Origin: Paralithodes platypus
Taxonomy: Eukaryota > Arthropoda > Malacostraca > Decapoda > Lithodidae
Reading direction: 5' to 3'
Length of the DNA: 64,000 bases
Assembly: GCA_032716605.1 (NCBI GenBank)
Contig: CM064492.1
Location: 47,725,876-47,789,875, forward strand
Part shown: piece by piece, positions 45,701 through 54,957 of the stretch
How positions within the stretch are numbered: position 1 is the stretch's first letter
How the letters are laid out: every line of letters begins with the position of its first letter
The notes under the pieces: generated by a model
Database searches by the model: none
What the model was told of the DNA's origin: nothing
The model's input: the letters and a program-made list of their open reading frames with translations, nothing else
Translations under genes and position numbers: made by a program

Positions 45701-45878
45701 TGCCACGTTAGTGGCAGGGCAGTAGTTCCCTTTCCAATGTTCCCTTACCCAATCTAAACCACTGTTTGGACACTTGATCCTCAGTGTTTTGGAGGACAAG
45801 CAACCTAGAAGGGTCACTAGATCTGTTGTTGCTTGATTTCCTTTGTACTCCTTTGTACTCCTTTGTACTCCTTTGTAC
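42746..45878 (+). mobile_element. CR1-like family A, copy 3 (ORF2 intact)
   Basis: Starts about 20 bp before the ORF2 ATG and ends in four units of CTTTGTACTC (45840-45878). CR1-type elements end in short tandem repeats rather than poly(A). It lacks ORF1 and the 5' region, so it is 5' truncated, yet ORF2 is complete. Both flanks are CACCAT-type repeat. Confidence 0.9.
42767..45646 (+). CDS. CR1-like ORF2 polyprotein: AP endonuclease + reverse transcriptase
   Basis: An uninterrupted 959-codon frame, ATG in context CAGCCATGA. Endonuclease (about 27-240): NARS 32-35, ITES with Glu59, YRPP 135-138, GDFN 165-168, SDHR 232-235. A basic linker with KPKWWNKDIS follows. Reverse transcriptase (about 440-740): PGPDTISP, NYRPISLTS, DFQKAFDKV from Asp599, GVPQG 655-659, FADD 685-688. 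The C-terminal tail has RPLLEYCVQSWCPYY, LERVQRR, TRGNGCK and NLWNGLP. It would nick target DNA and copy its own RNA there (target-primed reverse transcription). Every catalytic block I can check is present, unlike the other two copies. Lack of a 5' region means transcription would depend on outside promoters. Family assignment within CR1/L2/jockey is by motif style and the 3' repeat. Confidence 0.95.
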   Translation: MNVNVDPTRTKNSMKERSASSKTATLKVFYANARSIRNKFSDLEELVFTENYDVIGITESWLNTQDRDFLAEYSLPGYVMFENSRINKNGGGVLFYIKESLNPTLVSKPQIVNVDTSFVLIKNNKGTKIILALIYRPPAQSVQTDREIYEQIADVSNSQDTVIFGDFNLPVTKWGDTLTSHSGHDLYTNLQESSLYQFVRMPTRGNNVLDIVLATKEELIENLNVGDEFSNSDHRTITFTLKFTSNEPNSSIEKVPNFKKANFHKLRAMFKETDWSFLINNNDINTSWKLFETTYLKAVQDCIPSKIRRPGHNNKPKWWNKDISNCLLAKKFANDRLKSSQNDEERVKFVELRRKAKKLIKQSKKTLELHIANQSKTNPKEFYSYIRKKKVVTSTVGPLVDEKGEYTKDEVQMSNALNTFFASVFTTEDLSDIPTPSPIQIDNSDVLSNITVTEREVLNCLDKLKVNKTPGPDTISPRVLKEAKNELSKPLTLLFNKSLQSGTMPDQWKLANVTPIFKKGSKSLPSNYRPISLTSVVCKMLETLIRDRLVNHLEENNILKDTQHGFRKKRSCLTNLLDFFHDILNLYDESKAVDIIYLDFQKAFDKVPHKRLLLKLKAHGIQDGVLKWIENWLSNRKQRVVINGKASKWTNVSSGVPQGSVLGPILFLIYINDIDEGLTCTISKFADDTKIANSVLSKEQVDDMQHNLDKLSCWAQIWQMSFNADKCKVLHVGYLNEKANYSMNGTQLKNVNRETDLGVTISSNLKPSQQCSEVVKKANKIIGFIGRSFEHKSKDVILTLYNSLVRPLLEYCVQSWCPYYQKDINKLERVQRRVTKMIPSLKNKPYEERLRELNLFPLTQRRLRGDLIQVFKIIKGIDNMNCSKYFTIDQSNYTRGNGCKIIGKSFNSHESKNFFFNRVVNLWNGLPRDVIDCSTVDSFKFRLDKYLASNPRLTAFVNE

Positions 45879-45927
45879 ACAGCACCATCAGATTAGCACA
45901 CAACCCCCCCCCCCTTTTATTGTGTTG

Positions 45928-45987
<60 letters not shown>
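45928..45987. repeat. (CA)n microsatellite
   Basis: About 29 CA units, preceded by a C run of 12 at 45904-45915. 45988-46261 holds nothing recognised. Confidence 0.95.
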
Positions 45988-45988
<1 letters not shown>

Positions 45989-46261
45989 CAAAAACCACAA
46001 ACAACACAGTCACCAAGCCGATCACGGTACTATGTCGGGGCTTCTCTCTGGGATTACAAGAAATGTTTGGATGTATGTGTAGGGCTAAATATATTACATG
46101 GCAACAGCTCACATCCTACCAAGCTATAGGAAGAAAACCAGAACAATATAATTATATATAAATAAACACAAGAAATAAATATGTAAGTAGAAGGCCCACC
46201 CATTTCTCATTTTTAAGTAAGCCATTTCAGATTTACAGAAGAGCGATCAATACTTAAATTA

Positions 46262-46565
46262 CTGCATGTCCACAAATATGTAGTCTATTTTGGTACACTC
46301 GGATGCCATAGTCTCTAGCCCACTCGTATATATTCGTGAACTGCACACATTTCTAATTATGAATTATGGAAGTATATCTTTGGAAACGAGTTTATGAGTA
46401 TTATTTTCTACACATCAACTACAAACCTATATATACTAATTATTGAAAAGCAAGTTCTACCAAAAACTCAATCCAGATAGTAATAATTGCTTAACGGAAA
46501 GCATAGGGAGTCCACGAGTTCTTTTGAGTGGGCTCGAAACTATGGCATCCGAGTGTACAGTTGAC
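46262..46565. mobile_element. Inverted-repeat element related to 41125-41695
   Basis: The ends pair: TACACTCGGATGCCATAGT (46291-46309) against its inverse ACTATGGCATCCGAGTGTA (about 46539-46557), and GCCCACTCG against CGAGTG-type inverse. The interior GAAACGAGTTTATGAGTAT and AAGCAAGTTCTACC match 41560-41650. Confidence 0.75.
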
Positions 46566-46658
46566 AAGATATAAGTCTGGGGCAAATGTTGTGGATAGCT
46601 CTCTGTATTGAACCACCATAGTAGTTTATTACATAGCATTGGTGTGAATACTATGGTC

Positions 46659-46960
46659 TTAAGGGGATTTTTTTTTTTTTATGGAGTCCCTTCTCTCTCA
46701 TGCTTAGCCCCCTTAGTTATGAGACTATAAGACATTCGCCCCATTAGGATGGGTATATTAAGACCTTTCGCCCCATTTCCCTGTAAATATTAAGACCTTT
46801 CGTGTCTATGTTTTCCTGGCGAGCGATAGCAAGCCTGTAATTTAGTAGGACCCGGCTTTCAGTCGTGACATACTTCTCCCGATTTTTTTTTTTTTTATTT
46901 GTCTTGAAGGAGGATCTTGATTTTTTTTTTTTTTTTTTTTTTTTTTAAGCTTGACAATGT
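46659..46960. mobile_element. MITE family A, copy 6 (right end lost)
   Basis: Starts TTAAGGGGATTTTT, with TTAGCCCCCTTAGTTATGAG, CCTGGCGAGCGATAGC and GAAGGAGGATCTTG. Three T runs (46667-46680, 46887-46897, 46921-46946) and loss of the terminal half mark decay. Confidence 0.7.
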
Positions 46961-47087
46961 GTGCACCAGGTTAATGCGAGCAATAACAACCTTTCAACGG
47001 CACCTGGGAGTAGCATTCTTCCCTTATACATAGTTAGCGAATCTCATTAGATAAATGCCCAGTATTCGATAAATGTGCTATACTTAT

Positions 47088-47185
47088 AACAGCCTTGATG
47101 GTGTAATGGTTAGACTCGTTAGAGTGTTTAAAATCTGTATGTGGTAACCCAGGTTCGAATCCCGGTGGATCACATGCTTGGTTTC
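47088..47185 (+). mobile_element. tRNA-like SINE head, family S3, copy 2
   Basis: GGTGTAATGGTTAGACTC (47100-47117, box-A-like) and AGGTTCGAATCCCGG (47151-47165, box-B-like) in tRNA spacing, then TGGATCACATG, shared with 33371-33450. The ends cannot form an acceptor stem, so a SINE is likelier than a tRNA gene. Confidence 0.6.
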
Positions 47186-47298
47186 ATTAATTTCTATGGG
47201 AGGTGTCTGGTGTTGGAGTGAAATAAATACAAATAAAATATATCATTCATAAGGTTTGATGTATATAACTTCCAGAGGGGCTGTGCTGATATACAGGT

Positions 47299-50200
47299 GC
47301 AGAGGGGACCGGTAGTGTACCAGGTCAACACTAAACAAGTATTGAGGGACTTCGTCACACTGAAATCACACACGAGTGACATTTCTGTCACCATTCCTGC
47401 CTGGTCTATTTCATATATCGGGAAGACGCCGCGGCTTGGCAAATACTCTGGCACAACCTCGCTACAACACCTATTGTGCTACACTCTAATTAGCTGCGGA
47501 GATGTAGAGACCAACCCCGGCCCTAGTTTAACGTTGAAGAAACCTCACCACCAAACAAGTAAGGCAGACACCGACATTTCAACAGTCCCTAGCAGTAAAA
47601 TTCGTTATAACAAACTGGGCCAGCAGGCACCCAAGTCTCCCGTCACGCTCCAACTCACAACCAAGACCGCAGGGCAACCGCCAGCACAGTGCCAACATTC
47701 TACCTACTCAACATTACCCTCAACTGTATCATCACTACCACAGATATCGGTGACCCAAGTAACACAACATGCAACCAGAACACCCAAACAAGCAGGAAGC
47801 TCTAGCAAACACATCGACAATGAAGTAACAGCAACGAACAAGAAAGACAACAAGATAAACCACCCACCCCCCACAACACGACGCCGCTGTACAACAAATC
47901 AACCAAACCTACTACAACACAACCCAACACTATCGGCGACCCAGGTAGCTCAACATGCAACCAGAACAGCAAAAAAAGAAGGGATCAGTCGCAACAACAT
48001 CAACAATAAAGCAGCAACAACGGCCAAGAACAAGGACATAAAACAACAAATACAGGTAGGGGTGGGAGGGGGGCAAGGGGGAGCCACAACCTGTCCTCAT
48101 CTCACGCGCTCACACACCATCAGCCGCTCACGGCGCACAGCTGATCACCACACCGCCAGACGTACGATGAACAGTAACAGGAAAATATGTATAGTGTGCG
48201 ATATTGGAGTCAACAAAAGGAGTACAACGTCACAATGTAGTAGTTGTAATGAAACAGTACACGATCGATGTACTTACGTTACTAGCAGAAAAGAAGTGGA
48301 ATGCGATAAATGTAGGGAAGTAGCTATTAAGGGTCCTAAAATCATTTGTGAAATATGTGAATCACTCATAACAAGAAAACAAAGGATCATAAACTGTGTT
48401 ACGTGTAAAACTGTAGCTCACATGAAGTGCATCTCTAAGAAGACCAACAGTGAAGAACGGGAATTCCTATGCAACATGTGTGCCTTGCATTCATTACCGA
48501 ATATTAATGTAAATGAACCAATTAGTATTAACAACTCAGAATCCAGCCAAGACACATTCAAAATCAAAGATGAATAAAGAGTGTTCACCAACAAAGGGCT
48601 CCATCTTATCCACATTAACGCCAGATCAATGTACCATAAATTGTCAGAATTAAACTTGTTAGCTAATAAGGCCAAAGCTTCAATAATTGCAATCACAGAA
48701 ACCTGGCTGGATTCAAGTATAAACGATGGTGAAATAAACATTCAAGATTTCAATATGGTTAGGAATGATCGCAATAGGCATGGGGGAGGAGTATGTCTGT
48801 ATGTAAAAAACAACCTCACACACACAACTAGGACCGACCTCCATGTAGAAAATCACGAAGCTCTGTGGATCGATCTACACCTGCCGAGGACAAGACCCAT
48901 CACAATTGGGGTATGCTATAGGCCACCAGACGACACACAATTCTTGACCAAATTTGAACGAACGTTGTCATCGCTAGACCCTCGGAATGAATCCATCATA
49001 CTGGGGGATTTTAACCTGTGTTACAAACAACGAAATGATAGGCTTGTACGAGAATATAGGCATATACTGACAATGCACAATCACAAACAACTCATCACAA
49101 CCCCCACACGTATCTCTGAGAACACTGCCACAATAATAGACCACATAAACTGTAACAGAGAGGACAAAATATCCCAATCAGGGGTTATACAGACTGGGAT
49201 AAGTGATCACTTCGTCACATATTGCACACGAAAAACCACAAAAATTACCCTAGAGAATCACAAGGTTATCAAAACAAGGTCACTCAGAAACTACAATAAA
49301 GAAACATTTCTGGACATTTTATGGAATACAGACTGGTCTCCAGTGTTTGGAAGTACAAACGTTAATGACGCATGAGTTGGCTTCAGAACCATCATCACAA
49401 ACATTCTAGACGAAATAGCTCCTCTGAAAGACATACGAATTAAAGCAAGGTCAGACCCATGGATCAACAATGACATACTACACCATCTGGAACACAGAGA
49501 CAATCTGTTAAAAAGTCTAGCGAAACATAGACAGGATCAAGGTCTGAAACATGAGTTCAACAGGGCCAGGAATAAACTAAGTAGGAAAATAAAATCAGCG
49601 AAAACTAATTATTTTCACAATAAGGCAGAGGAATATCAGAATAACCCAAAGAAACTATGGAGGCACCTAAAAACAACAGGCTACAGCAACAAGACAAGGG
49701 ATTCGTCTAACACTAATATTGCTCTCACCATTAATGATCAGATTTGCCACGATAAACGACAAATTTCAACCTACTTCAACTCCTTCTTCACCTCCATAGC
49801 AAACACACTTGCACAGAACCTACCTCAACCTCTCAATAAATACACGACAAAACGGTCACCTTTCGAAATTTCTACAGAGATAAAGACATACACCCAAACA
49901 CATTTGGATTGCAAAATGTTACACCAAAATACACTTTTGACGAGCTGTCTAACCTAAATGTACATAAAAGCACAGGACCAGACAAAATTCCTGCCAAATT
50001 TCTACGAGATGGAACCATTGGTATAGCAGGCCCCCTAACCCATATCATCAACTTGTCAATTAACACCAACACTGTACCTGCTGAACTGAAGGAAGCTATT
50101 GTAACCCCTCTATTCAAGAAAGGAAATAAACTAGAAGTTGGTAACTACAGACCAGTTAGCATATTATGTATTGTATCTAAAATCCTTGAAAGAGCGGTAT

Positions 50201-51498
50201 ACACCCAAATTGAACAGTACCTCAAACAAAATTATCTATTCTATAAGTTTCAATCAGGTTTCAGATGCATGTACTCGACAGACTCCTGTCTCATGCACTT
50301 AACGGATCACATTCGTAAAGAAATGTCTAAAGGTAACTACACCGGTATGGTTCTTCTTGATCTACAAAAAGCGTTTGACACAGTAGACCATGATATCCTA
50401 GTAGACCATGATATCCTATGTAATAAACTACAAGCAATGGGCATAGGGTCTATGAACTGGTTTAAATCTTATCTTAGTGGTAGAACCCAAAGAGTCAAAA
50501 TTGACGATAATATATCTGATCCTATGCCAATTAACTGTGGGGTCCCACAGGGAAGCATCCTTGGTCCCTTACTCTTTCTCTGTTATGTGAACGACATGGA
50601 ACTGAGCGTCTCATGTAAATGATTACTGTATGCAGACGACAGCATGCTCCTGGTTTCAGGAAAAGACCCAATAAGTATTGCCGCTTCACTTTCCAAAGAA
50701 CTAGAATCATGTAGTGAATGGCTAGTGGACAATAGACTATCTCTTCACCTGGGCAAGACGGAAGCCATCTTATGTGGAACAAAACGCAAACTGAAAGACA
50801 TTGTGGGCTTCTCGGTCAACTATAATGATATTCCTATAACAATAGTGTCACAAGTTAAATATCTCGGACTAAAACTGGACGCGAGTTTGTCAGGTGAAAC
50901 AATTTTGGAATCTATCCTGAGTAAGTGTAGAGCACGTATAAAATACCTGTATAGACAGGTGGGATGCTTGCCCGCGGCGACCAAAAAGACCCTCTGCCAA
51001 GCGCTTGTTCAATGTCATTTTGACTATTCTGTGTCATCCTGGTACTCTGCATCATCTAAATCAGCACAGCACAAACTTCAGGTCACTCAAAATAAAATGG
51101 TTAGGTTCATGCTGAACCTAGGACCCAGATCACATGTTGGCCAGGAACAACTTCAGTCACTAGGTATGCTCAATGTCGCTGACAGGGCCAAACAAATCAG
51201 GCTCACTAATGCCTTCAAAATTTTCTATGACAGAGCTCCAGAGTACCTAAAGAATGATTTTGTTAAAGCAAATGAGAGGAGTGGACATAATACAAGAAAC
51301 AGGATGTTTAATTTTAAGGTCCCGAGAATCCAAGGACAGGGTAAGCAAACATTCTTCTTCACCGCCATCAAAGACTGGAACGACCTACCCCAGTCAGTCC
51401 GTGAACAGAGAACACTGTATTCCTTCAGACGTAGCCTGAAGGAACACCTGAACCGGACAGCTGCGAGAAGGGAGCACCAAGCTTATGTCTACTACTAA
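47299..51498 (+). pseudogene. 2A-PHD-endonuclease-RT polyprotein, LINE family D, copy 1
   Basis: Order along the frame: N-terminal segment with a 2A-like DVETNPGP; a long Thr/Gln/Asn-rich linker; two C4HC3 PHD-type fingers (from CIVC, about residue 298, and from CEIC, about residue 352); an AP-type endonuclease with HINARSMYHKLSEL, AITETWLDS, GVCYRPPDD, ILGDFNLCY and SDHFVTYC; and a reverse transcriptase with GPDKIPAKFL, NYRPVSILC, DLQKAFDTVDHDIL, NCGVPQGSILGPLLFL and YADDS (50629-50640). Breaks: TAA at 48575, TGA near 49373, a 1-bp deletion near 49851, TGA near 50620, and an 18-bp tandem duplication at 50385-50420. In copy 2 the first two stops are sense codons, so fingers, endonuclease and reverse transcriptase formed one frame originally. 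No ATG lies upstream of the 2A motif in any frame of the shared 5' part. Confidence 0.9.
47501..47524 (+). other. 2A-like ribosome-skipping motif (DVETNPGP)
   Basis: Codons for DVETNPGP preceded by LLCYTLISCG, fitting the D(V/I)ExNPGP consensus in which the Gly-Pro peptide bond is not made. 2A-like sequences are known from some APE-type LINEs. Here it would release about 70 N-terminal residues from the rest of the polyprotein. Function is inferred from the motif alone. Confidence 0.8.
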
Positions 51499-51825
51499 AT
51501 GCGACATAAGAGATAGACAAACCAAACTGAAATGATTACTGATTACGGATTACTGATATTTACTATAGGATGTAAGGTATCTTAAAATAACCCCCTAATA
51601 CTTTCTCTAAAGTATCTATTTCTTTATCCTCCCCATTTTCCCCAGCTAACCTAATCCCACAAGGACCCCAATGGAAATACGCCTAACGGCCTTATTGGGC
51701 TATCCTTAGTTGGAATTATGCAAGGCTGGTACATGTCATATTTGTAACAAACTATGTGGTACCAACTCTGTAAATTGCTAACTGAATAAATGTTATTATT
51801 ATTATTATTATTATTATTATGTATT

Positions 51826-52135
51826 TATTCTTCTTTGGTCTGATCGAGAATATATTTTAGTTTATGCTACACAATTAGTTTTCTTTCCACATACTAGATA
51901 AGAGAAAACGATGTATTGGCTAACTAAAAATAAAATATTATTTACACGCACACCAAATGCATACACAATTCACGCACACACACTTACAATAACAAAATAG
52001 AAAATGGTGTAATGGATAACTACATTTAATCAAATATACACGCACACCAAATACATCCACGATAAATGCACACACACTTACAATTACAAACACACACGTT
52101 CAGCAACAACAACATACAAGATCCTTCATGGCATC
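51826..52135. repeat. Low-complexity CA-rich direct repeat
   Basis: Two similar halves contain ATTTACACGCACACCAAATG-like and GCACACACACTTACAAT blocks about 97 bp apart. 52136-52269 holds GATCCGATCCGA and no recognised gene. Confidence 0.6.
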
Positions 52136-52269
52136 GACATGAAAGAGAAAAAAGTAAGAAAATCAACCACGTAAAGAAAATAGACAACTAAAAAGCTCAA
52201 CCACTTGAACCACAAGTAAAGAACAAAGGGGAGGCCGTTGTAAAAGGCTATCTCCCCGCCTATCATCCG

Positions 52270-52757
52270 ATCCGATCCGACACAGTTTAAGGATGAGCAT
52301 TTCCTTCACCTAGCAACAGGGAAAACCCAGCTAGACACCAGGGGACATAGCCTGAAGTTAGCCAAACTCAGGAATAATTTCTTACATCGAGAATTGTTAA
52401 TCAATGGAATAGTCTCCCAGAAAATATAGCCATGAGCCAGAGCGTCAAAACCTTTAACCCCTTCTGTACCAGCGATGTCTGTTTAATTATATTGTAGCTA
52501 TATTTAGACGATTGTGTGCAGTTTAAGAAGGATCTGAGGTAGTAAAACGGGCTAAGTGAAATAGTAGCTAAAGCTAAAGTTCGAAGCCTGTTGATTAATG
52601 TTATAGGCCCTTTTTAAACTGAGTAAAATCGCCCAATAGTAGCCAGAATAAGGTTAAAAAGACGGCACCGGTAGATAAAGGGTTAAAAACCAATACCATC
52701 GGTATGAGACTGTGAGACATAGAAGAGGCACCCTTTATGAGCACTGACTCCTATGAC
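52270..52757 (+). pseudogene. CR1/L2-like LINE C-terminal fragment split by a MITE
   Basis: The plus strand reads KTQLDTRGHSLKLAKLRNNF, HRELLINGIVSQ (WN-LP region, one change), SQSVKTF; after the MITE it continues KNQYHRYETVRHRRGTL. This is the usual end of CR1/L2 reverse transcriptases (TRGHS-L, basic segment, S-K-FKN-LD). The MITE lies exactly at the F/K codon junction in a TTAA. Confidence 0.65.
52454..52686. mobile_element. TTAA-flanked MITE, family P, copy 3 (233 bp)
   Basis: TTAACCCCTTCTGTACCAGC at the left and CACCGGTAGATAAAGGGTTAA in part at the right; inverted CCCYTTnTnTACCrG ends with TTAA on both sides. Removing one TTAA and the element joins the two halves of a LINE reading frame. 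The CCCTTT start with TTAA is piggyBac-like (inference). Confidence 0.8.
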
Positions 52758-52760
52758 TCT

Positions 52761-52928
52761 TTAAGGGGGTACTGCTTGGTTTTTGGTCTATATATCTATT
52801 TATGAATATATTTTTGAGTTTCCTCGCTAGACCTCCATCAAGCTTAGAAGAAGAAAAAAACCTAGACCCACTTTCACGATAATTTTTTACATTTTTCGAT
52901 AGAAAAATGTCCCAACCGAAGGCCGATA
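52761..52928. mobile_element. MITE family A, copy 7 (half element)
   Basis: Starts TTAAGGGGGTACTGCTTGG, with TTTCCTCGCTAGACCTCC and GATAGAAAAATGTCCC, and stops after CCGAAGGCCG. 52929-53346 holds nothing recognised. Confidence 0.7.
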
Positions 52929-53550
52929 AATAAACAAATAAACAAAGCCCCCTATTTTAACAAAAACGGCCAGTGTAGGGGTGGACTCGCGAAGGTTAGG
53001 GAGAGCAGCAATGCTTTACAGAAACACACGATAGGTATTTCTGCAGACGAAGTTAGAGCAATTTAAACAAAATATTCATCTCCGTATCAGTAGTGTTTCC
53101 TAAGAAGGTAAAAGACAAATACACAGACAGCAGTTGCGATAGAAAGTCACGAACAATTTAGTAGACATAATAGTTGCATTGTGCATGTACAGAGTATGTT
53201 CCCGTAATTCTTTAGACTCGGGCCTTCCGTTTTTGTTGCATTGTAAAATTCTAGATTGTACGATATGAGATTAGGAACCCATAAAATGCTTAAATTCAGA
53301 ACAGAATGGCATATTCTACCAGATAGACCCTTTCACGAGCCAGGGATTGCAGAGGGGACCGGTAGTGTACCAGGTCAACACTAAACTAGTATTGAGGGAC
53401 CTCGTCACACAGAAATCACACACAAGTGAAATTTCTGTCACCATTCCTGCCTGGGCAGCTACATACATCGGTAAGCCGCAGCGTCTTAGCAAACAGTCTG
53501 ACACAACCTCGCTACATCACCTATTGTGCTACACTCTAATAAGCTGTGGA

Positions 53551-53574
53551 GACGTAGAGGCCAACCCAGGCCCC
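53551..53574 (+). other. 2A-like motif, second copy (DVEANPGP)
   Basis: Same offset from the shared 5' boundary as in copy 1. The only change in the motif is Thr to Ala at the free x position, so all consensus residues remain. Confidence 0.8.
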
Positions 53575-54470
53575 AGCTCAACGTTGAAGAAACCTCACCA
53601 CAAATCAAGTAAGGAAGACACCGACATTTCAACAGTCCCTAGCAGAAAAATTCGTCATAACAAATTGGCACCAGAACCTCCCCTCTCGCTCACACACACA
53701 AGCCAGTCCGCCAGCCAGCCACCACCTCAACGTCACCATCCTACCAACACAACACTACCCTCAACGGTACCATCACTACCACAGATATCGGCGACCCAAG
53801 CAGCGCAACATGCAACCAAAACAGTAGAAACGAAGTTGAATGTGTTAAATGTAGGACTGCAGCTGTACAAAATCACACACACATTTGTGATATTTGTGAA
53901 ACACTCATAACACGACGACAGAGGATCCAAAACTGTGTAAAGTGTAAAACTGTAGCTCACATGAAGTGTATTTCTAAGAAACCCAACAGTAAAGAACATG
54001 AGTTTTCATGCAATAAGTGTGCCTTGCATTTATTACCGTATGTTAATGTAAATGTACCATATGACAACTCGGAATCCAGCCAGGACACTTTCAAAGATGA
54101 ATATAGAGTTTTCACCAACAAAGGGCTCCATTTTATCCACATCAACGCCAGATCAATGTATCATAAAGTGTCAGAAATAAAATTATTAGGTGATTAGACC
54201 AAAGCTTCAATAATTGCAATTACAGAAACCTGGCTGGACTCTGGTATAAACGATGGTTAAATAAACATTCAAGATTTCAATATGGTTCGTAATGATCGTA
54301 ACAGACAAGGGGGTGGAGTATGTCTGTATGTAAAAAACAACCTCACACACACAATTAGGAACGACATCAATGTAGAAAACCACGAAGCTCTTTGGATTGA
54401 CTTACACCTGCCTAGGACAAAACCCATCACATTTGGAGTGTGCTATAGGCCACCAGACGACACACAATTC

Positions 54471-54957
54471 TTAACCCTTAACTGGCGGCGCGCAACATAA
54501 GTCGAGTGAAATAAATTTAGACTATGTGGCGGCGCGCGACATAGGTCGTGTGGCAATTTCAGCACGTAATGTTGCTGAGAGAGAGAGACAAGTGGTGGCA
54601 GGAGAGTAGCGAGCGTATGACTGCTCCAGACCACCGCGGCGGACCAACTGACATGAATCCCACCCTCCTCCACCCTCTCACACTCGCTACATAGTGAAAT
54701 GTATGGGGAAAGTACCGAATTACATGGTTTTTGCACTCGTGTTGCGCGTTTATTGCAAGAAAACTAGCGGTCATACAAGGATCGTTGTGGTGTCATTGGA
54801 AAGCTCTGTTTATGCCCTTTCAGGGATAGTTACTTGTTTTACGCTCTGGGTCTTATTTAGGCATGAAAATGATCACGTAAACAGCCCTATTTTGGGTAAA
54901 AACACCCCGCTGGTGGCTACATATTATTTACCGCCTAGGCCGCTCTCTAGGTGTTAA
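54471..54957 (+). mobile_element. TTAA-flanked MITE, family MP, copy 2
   Basis: Starts TTAACCCTTAACTGGCGGCG and ends CTAGGTGTTAA, 487 bp against 488 bp for copy 1 at 31-518, and co-linear in inverse orientation (TGTCATTGGAAAGCTCTG, TACTTGTTTTACG). It lies in the endonuclease frame of LINE family D directly after YRPPDDTQF. Confidence 0.85.

Larger units (their letters stand above)
47299..51825 (+). mobile_element. 2A-motif LINE (family D), copy 1
   Basis: Begins at GCAGAGGGGACCGGTAG, the same base at which similarity with the second copy begins (53349), and ends in (ATT)n at 51786-51821. It holds one long, now broken frame followed by a 3' region with ACCCCAATGGAAATACGCC. The shared start suggests a genuine 5' end or a shared truncation point. 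Confidence 0.9.
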
